From assembly GCA_947179485.1 (NCBI GenBank), contig OX359249.1, positions 37,124,250-37,188,249 of the forward strand: 64,000 bases of DNA. Direction: 5' to 3'. The notes beneath the pieces were generated by a model. That model searched no databases and had not been told where the DNA came from. It saw only the letters and a list, made by a program, of their open reading frames with translations. Of this stretch, positions 34,211-47,812 are shown in pieces; positions within the stretch are counted from its first letter, which is position 1, and each line of letters starts with the position of its first letter. The translations under genes were made by a program, and so were the position numbers. This DNA comes from Allacma fusca. Lineage: Eukaryota > Arthropoda > Collembola > Symphypleona > Sminthuridae.

Positions 34211-37200
34211 CAATTTTTGAAAGCGGAAAGACTCCAATGACTCCATTCATGATATTTCTCTTTTGTAGACTAGACATTTTCCCTAAACCGTGGAACCTTG
34301 TACCTACCTATGTGTTTACTCTTTCAAACTAAAAACTGTAAATATATATGTGTGCAGAAGTTCTAGAAGTACAGGATTCTATCTATACATAGATCATACA
34401 TGTATGTATGAGTTGTTTACTATTACATTTATAAAAATCCGAGAAAATGGCCCAACTTGCTCCCCGAAAAACAATATTTATTACTGACGGCTAACCTTTA
34501 AACTTTTGCGAGGTTGTGGTAAAAGATTTTCTGGCAGATATACCAGTCTGTATAATTTTTGTGAAAATCGGAGTTGCCAAAAATAGTCATCTACAATTGC
34601 GGTATATAGTAGATTCAGTATTAATATAATCCTTACAAAAGTTCCTAGGGAATGCCATAAGAAGTCCTGGACTGGATTCAGCAGAGCTTCATTATTTTCT
34701 ATTCATGCTGTGAGACGTTATTCGCCAAAAGGACAGTTTTTGTTGTAAAAAAGAATTTCGCGAATGAAAATGAGAGTGTCATCGACTTGATGCCTATTAG
34801 TGAGAATAAACACGGTTGAGGCAGAAACTAATGAGCAAAAGGGCTTTTGGGAGAGACCAAGTTTTAAGTAAATGGAAAGTTTAGACAGAGAAACCCACAC
34901 AAAAATTATAAGGGGGAGCAGTAACTTCGAAAATATTAAAAATCTTAGGGACCTTTCACAAGTAACGAATTCGACACGCTTGATGTTCCAACCGTATGAA
35001 TGCGCGGCTCAACTTTAGTGTCACTTTTGGCATTTTTTCAAAAGCAATCAGAGTTTTGTTGGTTTTTTTTGTTAACTTCAAGAACCAACTCATCTTGTCA
35101 TACATCTTCGGTGAGTATTGTCGGCGAAGAAGCAAAACGAGCTAATGTGTTTATATGAGTAGATTGGCAATCGGACAAGTCACACGGTCTGCCATAATTC
35201 GTTTCCACATCCTTCCGGGTAGGCTGGAGGAGCCAATCGATATGACTTTCCTTCTTATGCTTATGCAAGTACTTACAACAAAATGGATCATCCTGAGGCC
35301 TATATAGTTTCAAAAGCGTGAATGCAAGAAACGGTTTACTACATCATTATGGGATTCCCTAAGGTTGCCTTTAATTATGCATAGTCAATGTGTGACTAAG
35401 GCACATGAGAACTCCTGCAGGCTGTCTTTTGTGACCAGGCAATTTCCATCAAGCCATGTTTTCATATGCCGTAATATTTACACTGACAAGGTAAAGATCG
35501 TGGGGATGGAAACGAGTGCATACCAATACTGGATCACAATACGATTTAACTGCTTGACATCCCTATTTTATCATCGTTCACACAGTTTAGCTAACCTCAA
35601 TTCAATCCAAGTTCATTGACATCCTACTTCCTACATGTGTCACACTAGATGATTGCCAAAAAGTACAGAAATTCAAAAAAGGAATCGATTACTCTAATGC
35701 ACTCAACCAGAGGGATCAAAACTACGTGTATTAAAGTGTGTATGAAAATTCTAGGATTGTGCTACATTGACACGAACACAAAAATGCAAAGATAAGAATA
35801 TTTCGAAACATGACAAGACTGCAAGCTAAATAAAATTATTATGGGTAGCACGGACTTTGAAATCTCCGTGCCTCTTGTGCCATCCTGCTGTATGAACTTC
35901 CACAATGATGTAACCTCGCATCATTTTTTTGTTTTATTTATAATGTTCCATTAGCCCGGTCATTACCTACTGTTACGTCTGAATATATTTCAGAGGCAAA
36001 AAGCCTCCGCTAAAATAACCCATACATCACTTCACCTCAGGTGCAATAATTATTTTTCTCCTTCAAACTCCCAAAGCCAGTAATTAACCTATGGGGTACT
36101 ATGAAACCAGCTTCAGTCTTCAAATATTACCAAACTTACAGAATCAACCTTACTCAATAATCAATAATCAACGTTCAGCAATCAAAAACAGACTGCTTTA
36201 ATCTCCACTCTATAAAAACTTATCAATCAGGAAAGCTCTACTGATCCTATCGCAATTTCAAATCCCATCCAAATCTACAAATCCTATTTTCAAACTTCCA
36301 GCAAACCCCCCACTAGCAGAAAGACCTACATACCTATGTACACATATGTACGTGCTAAATTCCACGTCCGAGAAAAATCGCAATGTCAAGATCAATCAAT
36401 ACCAACGACGTACAAAGCCATGACCTCCAATAGTAATTCCCAGTAGTAGTACCAATATGTCCGTACTCTAAAATAACCCTTCTTATGAAAAAATCCCCTT
36501 AAGGAAACGTCTCAAAAAAAAATCCTCAAATCCCATAATTAAATCTACTTTTCCTACATTATAATTAATTATTACAAATAATGGTAACACTTTTTGAGCA
36601 GAAAATTCACCAGGAAATTCTCACCTCCCACAGAGACGACTTGATAGACCCAAGGTCAGTCTGGAACACACTATATTCTTGCCCCCGGTAAAAAAAAAAT
36701 CCCAATTTATTTCCTCGTCCAGTTTATATTATACAACTGGAATCGCAGAATAGACTTTAGAATAAAGCTACGGAATGACGACAGACTTTTGAATGGTGCT
36801 AATAGGGTTAACCTTAACGAGTTACTGACTGATAAGTTGGTGGAAACGAACTGATTTACAAGAAGTTCTGCAGGAGCATTATTTTCCGACCGGGTTCCTA
36901 CAATATATACCTTTATAGATGACAATCCGCTCTAATAATTGAGTCAAGTGCTTGTGTATTGTGTACAGTGCTCAAATCCCCCTCTTCCATGCAAACTATA
37001 TTTAATGTGCCTCACACCTCTAACTACAATAATATTACTCCAGTCTTTTGTACACCTTATGGACCAGTAACTATTCAAAAAATTGCTTCATACAACAAAA
37101 ATACTATACACCCAAACTCTTCCACTATACTAGTAATACCTCATATTCAAGAGTACATACTACACACAAGTTCCACTACCTACTACCTACTCCCTACTAT

Positions 37201-40200
37201 ATCATATACACACACACACCATCATAAATAGAATCTATACATAAAATCCTTTCAGATTAAATATTCACAACTCACAACTATTGGAGTATTATACTGACTG
37301 AGGAGAGTGAGGAGCTTCGTTCAGAGCTTGGCAATATGGAATTCAACTTATATAAATGTACTGTAGCACTAAATTATTACACAACTGGGACTCACGGGAT
37401 TTGCAACAAGTTCTGCATAATAAAAAAGGATACCACATGCGCTCTCTCTGATGGGACTACAGAAATTCCTCCTGAATATGTTACGGAGCCTTCTTACTCA
37501 TTGTCACAGGTTTTTTAAACAACTTTTTATTATTTAGCGTTCAGAAGATGTAACATTCCGTGGGCTCTGTCACACTATAGTATGTCTGTTCCACTGAATG
37601 TTGTGTATACAAGTAATACAAGTATATTAGTATTGTGGGACGGAAGTATGTATATATAGTAAGTATAGGGGGATTGTGATTACCGCGTTGGAGCAAATCC
37701 CGATTCGATTGGCTGCCGGAGACTGACTACTGAGGAGCTGAATTGGAGATTGGTTTAAAGCGCGTTTGTTAAATCATGTGCAATAATAAAGTTGTGAGGA
37801 GGTTTGATGGTTTGAATCTTGAATCCTTCTTGGGGTTGTGTGTGTGTGTATGAAATTACTTGTAGTAAGAGTGAGATTTACTTATATTGTATGTACAACA
37901 CGGTGGTTGGAAGGAACACGAGAGCACTGCACTGTCTTGTCTCACTGTTTAATGGAAATATTAAGAATAATAAAAATAAGTGGTTCTTGTGTTTGTTGCC
38001 CGTTCGGTGTGGAGGAGCAGAAGAAGCTATTGCGGAAAAACACGGGGTAATAATTGAATTTTTGAGAGATATAAAGCTGATGAAGGAGTTGTAAGTATAA
38101 AGGAAACGGCTGAGAGAAAGGGTGGAAGCAAAAAAGGCGAGGACGTCAAACTCTGGAGCTGACAAAATAATAAATGTCGCGGTAGGAGAGACGACGGGTT
38201 AAAAACCGAACGGGCTATAGAGTGTATAAGACGGGCGTTTGTGAAGCGGGTCGGTGGAGATGTATGTGAGGGCTTTGATGGGGCCCGAGTTGTTCCGAGA
38301 AGGGCCGGGAGCGGGGCTTCGGGACCGCTCAGCGTATGATTAATAATGTGCCCAAATTTACAAGCCACTTGGGCACTGTATATTAATTTGAGCGTGAGTA
38401 CCCCCATGTATTTACCATTTGACGGGCCCCATGTTTTTGAGGTATATTTTTATTTGAGTTATTTCATGAGGATTTTTTTTTGTTGTTGTTGTTGTTGTTG
38501 CTGCTGGTTGTAGAGAGTTGGGATAGTAACTTGAGCCGGGTCTCGGAGGAGTACCTGAAGAAGAACCGGGAGGATTCTCTTTTTTTTTTTGTGGAAGGGG
38601 GGAAGGAGTGAATCTGGGAAGTGGAATTCCAAATGTTGGAGTCTATTGACAAGCGGAGCGGCGGGTGAAGTGAATTTATGGGGAATTGCATTTGAGGCAG
38701 TTGGAAGAAGTAAGTTGTATGCATTTGCATGACTGGAAATAAGGAAAAGTTGATTTGGTGTTGGGAGGACTGAAGCGAGTGTGGTGGAGTGGGGACGGGT
38801 AGGAGAGCACTAAAAGCTCCGACTTTCGTGTCTGGTCTTATGAAGTTACGAAGGGATTGTGATACTTTTTTTTTCCTTTTTGCCCTCAATAGGATTTGAC
38901 GTATTGACTTGAAATAATTGACAGAATTGATACTTTATATATTTTTTAGTAGGAGGGAGAGTGTATTTTTTTTTCTTTTTGCCTGGAATATATGAAATTA
39001 GAATGAGATTTTAAGACGTGGATTGGAAGGTTCTATTGGTGAGGTTGGTGGAAGTTGGGGGAAGGGGAGGGTTAGGTTTTTTTTTTGGGCTGTCAAATGA
39101 AGTCCTTGGAACCGACACCAATAAGCTGGGAGGGTCATGTGCTGGCTTGGAGGTTCTTAAAGCGGATTGGGAGTCCAATGTTTTGACATGTATTAAGTCC
39201 AGGGTGAAGTGCAAGATAAAAACCTTTTTGGACAAGGAGGTGAACTTATCGGATGAACATGTTTAATTTGAGGACATCCAATTTATCAATTGAATGAGCA
39301 GAATCTTATCAAAACTAGAGAGATAGGATTCCCTTAATCTTTTGTGGCTTCTTCCGTCTTTCGGAACTTTTGCCGTCCGGTCGTGACTCAGACGGGCTGC
39401 GGGTGAATACAGATGGTCGGTTACATGTGTGAATTCGGGAAAAATGAACTTTGGAATAATTGATGAAGAAATGGAATGATTGAATTTAGATAGAGTGTGG
39501 ATCTCTTCACCTTAATGGATTACATGACTTGAAGGCAGCCGTCCCTGGTTTACTGTACGCTTGAAGTTATTAAGCGCATGGAGTAACGCTTACACTTCAA
39601 ATGTGTTCTTTCGGCTTGTACAACGGATCTGACCTAAGAAAAAGAGCAGCGCAGAAGTAGACTCGGAGCTAGCTTTGATGAAGAGTGAGGCGCACAGGCG
39701 AAGTCGGCGGCGACTCCACTTCCACTCAAACCAACCAAATCATAAGAGCTGAAGAATGTATTCCTTCAAGTTCACTTCAAATATTTCTGGCTGTGACATC
39801 ACTTCCTTCATGTGTTTCATCTGTCTAAAACTGAGTCGAAAGATCGTTCATCAGCAGTAGGAGGTAAGGAGTCTTTACTCTCATACCTGCGAATTTCAGT
39901 CTTGTTTACTGCCTCCGAATGTAAAAGAAAGTGTTCCCGTGGAAAAAATTCTTTCTGATAGAGACAATTTAGTGTTATCATATTCAGCACGTGGAATTCC
40001 TCACAATTAGAGTTGTACTTTGCCAAGAGAGATTACTTTCTGCTACAAGTGCGGGTTGTGTCTGATTCCTCGTGCTAGATTTGTCTGTTCCCACTGGTGA
40101 GCTTATATACCAATATACCTCACGCTGTTTCCAGCGTTACTCTAATCTCCTCCAGGTAATTTTTTGTGGGCTTTGAGATTTCTTATAATCTTTCGATTCA

Positions 40201-41400
40201 GTTGGTTTTTCTTGACTTCTGTACAGACAATTTTTTGCTAGCAATTTGTACTGTCAAATTACACGTTATATTTGGCAATATAAATATGAGCAGAAAATAT
40301 TTCGGATAAATATATGTAGCACTACTGCAATTTTTCTTTATTTCAATTTTTTTTAAGTCGGTTCAAGGAAGGAATTTATTAGGCTTTGTATTTATTGAAG
40401 CATTGACAACCGACTCATTTTTCCAGGAGATTTAAATACTTAGGTTCTCAGCGTCAGCTCTCAAGAGGTACTTTGAGAATCTACTTTATGTTTATTGAAG
40501 GAGCTACTGACAGTATGTTGAGTTCCAGATAGGGTTTGCAAGGAAAACATTTTCTGTTGGATTTTTTTTAACATAAAGTTACCGTAGTATCTGAGGCTCA
40601 TGTGGAGCTTGTGTTTTAGAAAGTGCATCAAAGATTTATACCAAATATTCCGGTGTCACTGTTCATGATGATCCTGGAGTATTTCTCAGGACTTCTCAAG
40701 CGTAGGGATACTCTAGTGATCTAAAAGAATGTATTAGATCTCTCGTAAATAATCTATTCCTATGGGATGTGCAGGTAAACGCGCCGCGTTTACATGCATT
40801 TATTCTCGACATTGAACAGCTGAATCGGTAGAAACCCCAACTCGGTCTACAGTGATTTGAAATTATGCGAAAGCAAAGAATTTCCAATTGTTGAATTATT
40901 AATTTATTTTCTTTCCAGAGTCCCCCAGAGAAGCTAATGCTTTCCTTACAATGTAAAGTTTTCACTGGCTTGTTGAAACTATTTTCCACATTTCCCTTTA
41001 CATCCTGGAAATCTTTTTGTTTGTGAGAAATTTTAAGTCACGGGTTTTTGCATGTAACCGATTTTTAAGTGATCAAAGCCTACAGTTGCGTGAATTAGTG
41101 GGGCTGCGAATAACTTACTTGTGAACATTTTAACTGGTTTGTGCAAACTGTGACAACGACAAGTCTTAGTGTGAACTGCAAATGAGACTATGATATTACC
41201 TCTGAAGGTAAAGCTACAACAACTTGTCTGGGCTTTGGTATTGTGTTCGTGCTAGAGAACATTAAAAAATTCCGTTGAACTTTGAAGTGGCAAGCGGAAA
41301 CAGCAACAGGAACTTGTTTGTATCTAGCTGTGGAAAACTATTTAAACAGCTAGGTACTGTTTGCTTTGACTTTCATATTACTGGAGAGGTACACTGTGTC
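34210..41400. other. Gene-poor stretch upstream of DUSP12
   Basis: No gene I can defend. An exon-like segment on the minus strand near 36640-36690 (VFQTDLGSIKSSLWE then GTGAGA) and an open plus frame at 39018-39266 are present, but neither connects to anything. From about 37.7 to 39.2 kb the sequence is G-rich and purine-biased on the plus strand, unlike its surroundings. That could mark a promoter or a 5' UTR. Confidence 0.4.
38480..38500. repeat. (GTT)n microsatellite
   Basis: Seven or so GTT units follow a poly-T run, inside the purine-biased block described for 37.7-39.2 kb. Confidence 0.75.
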
Positions 41401-41417
41401 TGAGATAGTGTTTTCTC

Positions 41418-44400
41418 ATGGCTCAGTCCGTGTCAACGAATTCAAGTGGAACGGGTAGCAGTGAGACTGATGCTCAAGATGTAGAGCCAGACAATTCGGT
41501 GCCAACGAATATCGACCTAGTCGATGATAAATTATATTTGGGTAATATTTTCATTTTTTTCTCCCTCAACTTCCTCCGAACATGTTGCATGTGTGCGATA
41601 GAAGTGCTAGGTGTATATGTATATAAAAGCATAATAAAAGCATTCTATTAAGTAGTATGTATTTGTGTCATCAGTCGAGCGATACCATCTTTTCATGTCG
41701 GTATTATGTTGTTGGTTTTGCATACAATATTTGCAGAAAATTATGAATTAGAAGTATGGGGTTACTGCATGTATTCACCCGTAAGGGCATGAGAAATAGA
41801 AGCTGTATTTGCCTTTAGGTATGAAGGGTATCAAGTGTTCTCATCCACTCTTTATAACATAATTCAATTTTGTTGGTTGAGCTGTGCTTAAATAACTTTC
41901 CAGTTTATCCTCACTCTCGATTCCCCGTGTTTCATGTATGTTACCCGCAACAAGAATAAATCTTGTACTGTATCCATCCACTGTGATTTAACACATTCCA
42001 ATGTGTGGAAGTTTGCTACTTATTGGAGTGAGCATTCATGAAAAATTCATTATGGATCACACAACCGTGAGGATCGTCAAAGCTTCAGAGGGAAGGAGTT
42101 CAGATTGGGATTTCGGATATCTGAACGAACCAGTTCTCATTACAGGAAAATGGATGTTACACATGTACTGCATAGGTTGGGGTATCATGCTTTTCCCTCG
42201 TCGAAAATCACAGCGTTCTTCAAAATGGTCTCTGCTTCCTAAATGATACGTTCCTTAATGGATTCCTCATATAATTCTTTCGAGATGATATCAGGATACG
42301 TAGCCATAATAGTTGGTGTAATGTGAAATTCATCTAGGCATGTGAGGGTAGTTCCAGACTTGGTTCACTGGTCGTTGGGTAGGAAAACCAGCAATGCAGT
42401 ACTTATCCTTTCCCTTGTCACAGAATGGCACACATTAATGCATACATAGGTGTCCTACAAAAACATTGGGATAGATTTACATATTTTCCTATGCGTGAAT
42501 CTTTCCCAAATGCCATTTAACACTTTGAAGTGAAATCTGCTATTTCTGATCATTAACTTCCAAAGCTGCTGTTCATGATGCAGTACTCGTTCTCGTTGCT
42601 GCTGATGTTGTTACATTTCATCGAAGTACTTACTGTAAGTATCTATACTATATTTGGCATACGGTAATGTATGGTGAACCTACGTAGTATCAGTGTTCCC
42701 CATTGTTTCTGGTTCATACAAATCAGAATTCAACAGAGTAAAAATGGAAAGTTATTAAATTACTTACAAGCAGTGTTGCCTGGAGACTTATTAGATCTAA
42801 AGTGAAAACAGTGCTTAACACAGTCAGCAACGTTTTCCTAAAGGAAGTAGGAACGGCGTACTTATTGTTAGACTGCACTGCAGAATAGTATTTGGTAGAC
42901 TGGCATCATAGTATGTATTTAATGTATTACTTAAAAGCATAAAGTTTATATTAATCTACTGGCTGTTATGAAACACTCAGTTTATCAAAGCTTCACATTT
43001 GTTTTGACTGTCTTTTCTAATCATACTTTTGGAGGCAGCATTGCAAACATTAAGATGAAAAGATGTGTAGCATTAGATACATACAAATCTTATCCTGATT
43101 TTATTTTTTCACTAGGCAATCTTGCAGCAGCCTGTGATATCCCATTGCTAGAAAAGTATCAAATAAGCCACATTTTAACAATCGACTCGTGTCCTTTACC
43201 AGCTAAAATTACGCATCTTCCATTTGTAAAAACAAAATTTATTCAATTGTGTGATATTCCTCGAGAAGACATTCTCCATCACTTTGAAGACACTTATGAA
43301 TTCCTTCGAAAAGCTGTTGAAGACAAGGATGGCCGTTATGCACTTGTCCATTGGTAAGTTCCTTTTTGCTTGTATTTTGTCACCGAAGCAGTAGTTTGTG
43401 TGTTTATTTAAAGTTAATTCTGTGGAGACTATCCTATTCCAAGTTTCGGAAATCAATGGAAATTTTATTGACAATTAAAGTAGCTACAGTGGGTTCCTTC
43501 AGGGAAAAAATATTTGTAGAATTTTATAACGAGAGTGAGTGACAATATTATTGATCATTTATTTTGAAAAAAGTGCAATTTATGGTTGGGTTTGAATGGG
43601 GTGAATTTGAACCGAGTTTACGATTTAAATTCATCAGCATTCAATCAGCATAAATTCCCTTTGAAGTACGGAAGTAATGACGAATGACCCATTGAAACTT
43701 TCCCGTACATTTGCTAGACTGATTCTTCATTATTTGATCAGTTTTAATAAAACTAATAGTTTCTGGTACAATAAGGAGAGCACAAAGCTTGTTTTGTAAC
43801 TACTTGAAACATGCATTTTTGAGTGTTAGTTGATTGTATATTGTTTTTTGTGGTATCATGTTCTGTACGGAATGACTAAATAATACTTTGAGGAAATTGT
43901 TAAAGCATTCAAAGAATTGCATCTTTGTTGAGATTTATACTGGTTGTTGGTAGGATGTGTGCATAATTTTTGTACGACGGGAAAAGTTTATACTTGAAGA
44001 CCAAGTTATTCTCTCTTTAGTTACATCACATCGTTATAAAAATTATTCCATGCTTTTGAGCGGATGTTTTCTTTTGCCTCGTACATCAGCTCATGTTTGT
44101 ATATGTTTACCTTTGATTTATTCAGCTATTTCGGAGTTTCCCGTAGTGCGACAATAGTTTTGGCCTACATGATGCGCAAATATGAGATTTCTCTCGAAGA
44201 CGCCCAAGACAGGTAATAATTTCTGTGGAAAAAGTTTACTTTCTTTCGCTGCGTTTTATTTTATTTGTTTCACATAAGGTCGCCGCATAATTTGGTATGA
44301 AGGCATGAGTAACGCCTACGCTCATGCACGGGAAGTAAAGTAACTTTGAATCCTAAAAGTATGTTTCCCCAAAGTTTTTGAATGTATTACCAATAATGTG

Positions 44401-45497
44401 CATATGCTGATGTATCGGATTTTCTCTAAAACGTATTTCAGGTTGAAGTCTCGACGGAGTGTCATTGGTCCAAACTATGGTTTTCTTTCACAGCTTAAAC
44501 TTTATGAAAAGATGAAGTTTAGCATTGATAAAAACAATATTTTTTATAAGCGATTTCGACTTCATGTCGCTGCAGATAAAGTAAAGTCTGGTAAGTTGAG
44601 TCTCCATTTTCGTACACTTTTTTCAACTGTAAGCAGTGATCCATCTTTTTCGCGAGATTTGCTTTCTGTATTTACCTTCGCTTTAGTACCACTTGCATTA
44701 GTCGAAAATACGGTAAGTGGTTTCCAGGACAGCGAAAATGTCGTTGAAGTAACCTAATGTCAAAAGGGAAGTCACATGGGTGACGTTTTGACATGTCGAT
44801 CTGAATTCCGCGAACAAAAAAGATTTATGACGTGCAAAGTCATATAGTTCATGAAGAACTTTGTGGAAATTTAAATAATATTTTGCAATGTTTTTGCAGT
44901 AAAGTTACTAGCTCCTCCATTTACGGATGTGATCAAAAAGGATCCCGCCCTGCACACGGTTCGGCCGGAACCGGTTGTATACCGTTGTAAAAAATGTAGG
45001 CGGGTCTTGGCCTCAGCTAGTAATTTACTGACCCACAGGGAAAAGAAATCACCGCTCTGGTTCGACTTTCAAGGAGAAGAAGATGCTTCTGAGATGGGAT
45101 CCCCAATTTGTGCGCAAATGTTTTTTATTGAGCCAATTACTTGGATGTCAAACGTTGCTCAAAGCCTTCAAGGAAAATTGCATTGTCCTAATCAAAATTG
45201 CAAGTCCAAATTAGGCTCTTTCAGTTGGGTCATGGGTAAGTTTCCATTTATGTTGAATACCCATGTTACCCGTCATTTTACGTCTATGGGAGTACTTTTT
45301 ACCGTGCTCAAATTGTTCTCAACATACCTCTCCTGTCTCCAAATTACTTTGTATGCGCTTGTGTAACATCATTTCATTGCATTTCTGTTCTAGGTTGTGT
45401 CTGTCCATGCGGAGCGAAAGTCCAGCCTGCGTTTTATCTTGTTCCCTCCAAAGTAGATCGCTCTACTTCTGTTTTGAATGTACAAATTACAATTTAA
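41418..45497 (+). CDS. DUSP12: Dual-specificity phosphatase 12 (YVH1) orthologue
   Basis: Six exons: 41418-41541, 43116-43353, 44126-44212, 44442-44590, 44900-45235 and 45394-45497. All introns are GT-AG and phases agree, giving 345 aa (human 340). The N-terminal dual-specificity phosphatase domain has the P-loop HCYFGVSRSAT: catalytic C121 and R127, split by the exon 2/3 junction. It is followed by IGPNYGFLSQLKLYEKM and KRFRLHVAADKV, typical of this orthologue. The C-terminal zinc-binding domain has YRCKKCRRVLAS, CPNQNCKSKLGSFSW and CVCPCGAKVQPAFYLVPSKVD. In yeast and animals YVH1/DUSP12 acts in late 60S ribosome maturation (release of Mrt4/MRTO4) through the zinc domain, beside its phosphatase activity. 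The first 33 residues are a polar, Ser/Asp-rich extension. The second P-loop residue is Tyr-Phe rather than the common His-Ala, which leaves the CX5R core intact. Confidence 0.95.
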
Positions 45498-46185
45498 ATT
45501 CATTCCATTGTAAGCTGTTAATTGTTCTGGCGAGTTTGTAGCCATACGTGTGCTATTGCAGAAAATTTGTTTATTTAACTACAGATTTTTACATGCTGTT
45601 TACATTTAGAAAGCTAACGCGATTTAATAATTGTTAAACGTGCTATGTTTTATATGAATATAAACCAGGATTACTTAAAAGTAGATGTCCTCTGGGACTT
45701 GCCTATTTTACTCTTTTGTAAAGTGTTATAGTCAAGTGCTATCCGTCGTTTTGCCCTCGGATGAACGATATTTGTTACAGTCATAATCTCAAACTAATAA
45801 TTCAAAGTTTTGATATTATTAAGTTACCTGCCATGAAATTGTTGGTGTAACGTGGAATGTTATCTGCCTTATTTATGCTCCCATTTTAAAGCCATTACGT
45901 CTACTTCTCGACGTAAATTTAGCATATAACTGAAAGCGTTGAATATTGAATAGCCTTGTATAAGTAATAATCGTTGTTGAAAATGTTCTTGTAAGTTAGC
46001 AAAGCTAATTATGATGTTATTGTTTGTAAAGTAATTTCTGTTGATGCCCTACATTATCGTATTTTGTATTCTGAAAGGTTCCTGGAACACGGCTTAAAAA
46101 GCTGGAGGCAATGTTTGGAGTTAACTTGAGTATTAAGTATTACTGTTGCAGGTATTGCAGGAAATATTTTTAAAATTGGTTAATT

Positions 46186-46191
46186 AATAAA
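46186..46191 (+). terminator. Possible polyadenylation signal for DUSP12
   Basis: AATAAA about 690 bp after the DUSP12 stop. It is the first clear hexamer I see downstream, so a 3' UTR of roughly 0.7 kb is possible. Confidence 0.3.
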
Positions 46192-46617
46192 AGTATGTAT
46201 ATTAAATTGCATTAAGGCGTCTTTTAGGAGCAGAGAAAAACATTGAGTCGCTTCTCTTACTTTTACTAAATTAATGGCTACTGGTGTCTGGAACTGCCCC
46301 TCTTAATCCATTAAGAATAAGTAAGGTTGCATTCATCAATGTAGAAATTACAAATTTCACAGCACAAAATATTTGAATTTTGGACATTTGTGCGTTACTA
46401 ACGGTAATCTCCACTAGAACTTTCATTTTAGCCCTGCAGTTGGATTCATACTTTTTCTTCGACCCATTAATATTCGTGTTTCCTTCGGTTTTATTTACGG
46501 TATCCAGCTCCAGCTCATATACCCTCATACACGTATGAAATGATTGCATTCCATATGAGTGGCATTTCACAACACATGACTGAAGTTTCTGTACTCTGCA
46601 CTGTGTTTTGGTTTAAC

Positions 46618-46757
46618 ATGTGAGTCGAGCACGTATACGTTTTTCGCCAAGGCTCATTGTCAGTATTGAACTCGCGAAGCCCATTTCACCAACCTTTCAT
46701 GTGACCTATGGACGAGCACAAGCACATAAAGTTCAAAACATTCCTGTTGTGCGGAAA
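46618..46757 (+). other. Exon-like open frame without start
   Basis: A frame open from the stop just before 46618 reads ...LIVSIELAKPISPTFHVTYG...NIPVVRK and ends at a consensus donor GTAAGT at 46758. It has no ATG. A pyrimidine-rich acceptor near 46864 would add only two residues and a stop. It may be a last-but-one exon of an unrecognised gene or chance. Confidence 0.15.
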
Positions 46758-47421
46758 GTAAGTTTCATGAGTCCTTTAAGAATTACTAATAAATAGCCAT
46801 AAGTTTTCACATGGCATTTTACGATCGCATTACACGTGTATACTTTTTCCCCACGGTTGCTTAGTCATTCTAACTCAATTATTCTATCTTGAAAAATTGG
46901 ACAAGTTTTTAATGCTATCGCGCTACCCACAGTTACCACACCAAGTCTCATAAAGGATTTACGTCACTTGAAATACACTCAGGCATAATTTAAGGAAAAT
47001 AGAGTGAACCAACAATAAAATCCACAGCTTATTTTGTCTAAGCTGACTAGTTACAATTCCAAATTTCGCATTCTTCCGGGAGCCATATTTACAAGTTGGT
47101 ATTTACATTTACTTGGTAAAAAGCAGCCCGCAAACACCGTTTGCATTAAAAATGTTCGTTTTTTAGCTCGTGCATATATATGTCAACACATATTAACATA
47201 TTAGCATACATACATATGCATAAACACAAACTGCACGCGAAATCATCCTTATTCTATTTCCTACCTGTGAAGACAAAATATGCACGCAAATTACAATACG
47301 GATAATTATTCCAAGAATATACAAATACAAAATCTGACATATAGCGGCTGTACCTACATGGACTCTGAAGGTTTGACATGCTAAAATGCACCGTGAATCG
47401 CTACTATATCATTTTAGTACG

Positions 47422-47812
47422 TTACATTTCCATTATTATATTTCCCTGTGAACAGAATAATCCAGCAGAAGATATAAGATTGAATTTGATTTTGCCTTCA
47501 AATAATCTACCAGTTCCCAGTTCCCACATAGATACACGCAAAAAAGGGACAGGATTTCTGTAAACATGTCTCGAGATTAGAAATATAAACCTCCCGCAAG
47601 TTCGAAAGTGTTGCAACTTACAAATAGTAGCTCAGACAGACCACCTCACCGATCCGATGGTACTCAAACTTATGAGAAAAACCAGACAGATGCTTCGTAT
47701 GTATATAAATGTACTGACAGAAGTTCAAAGTGAATGAGTACTTTGCAGGGACAAGAGTGTAAAAACTTTCTGCTTTTATTTTACTACTCACCTCTAAGAG
47801 CGCGGTTTCCAT
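47422..47812 (-). CDS. Putative three-exon small gene, unidentified
   Basis: Exons 47812-47792 (ATG, METALLE, donor GTGAGT), 47713-47622 (acceptor ACTTCTGTCAG, donor GTAAGT) and 47557-47422 (acceptor ATGTTTACAG, stop TAA) join in frame to give 82 aa. The splice sites are good and phases agree, but the two introns are short (78 and 64 bp), no family is recognised, and hunting by eye can produce such models by chance. Middle and C-terminal parts read as ordinary protein (HKFEYHRIGEVVCLSYYL, FLRVSMWELGTGRLFEGK). Confidence 0.22.

Noticed and set aside
38027-38889. Minus ORFs of 126 and 141 codons rich in Ser, Pro and Leu
   Set aside because: They arise from the purine-biased plus strand (pyrimidine-rich minus strand) and include poly-Asn/Lys from a GTT repeat; no ATG-supported gene model or domain.
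42968-43115. N-terminal extension of DUSP12 exon 2 (MKHSVYQSF...)
   Set aside because: This is intron sequence reading through to the acceptor at 43115; the exon 1 start at 41418 joins in frame and gives the family-typical start of the phosphatase domain.
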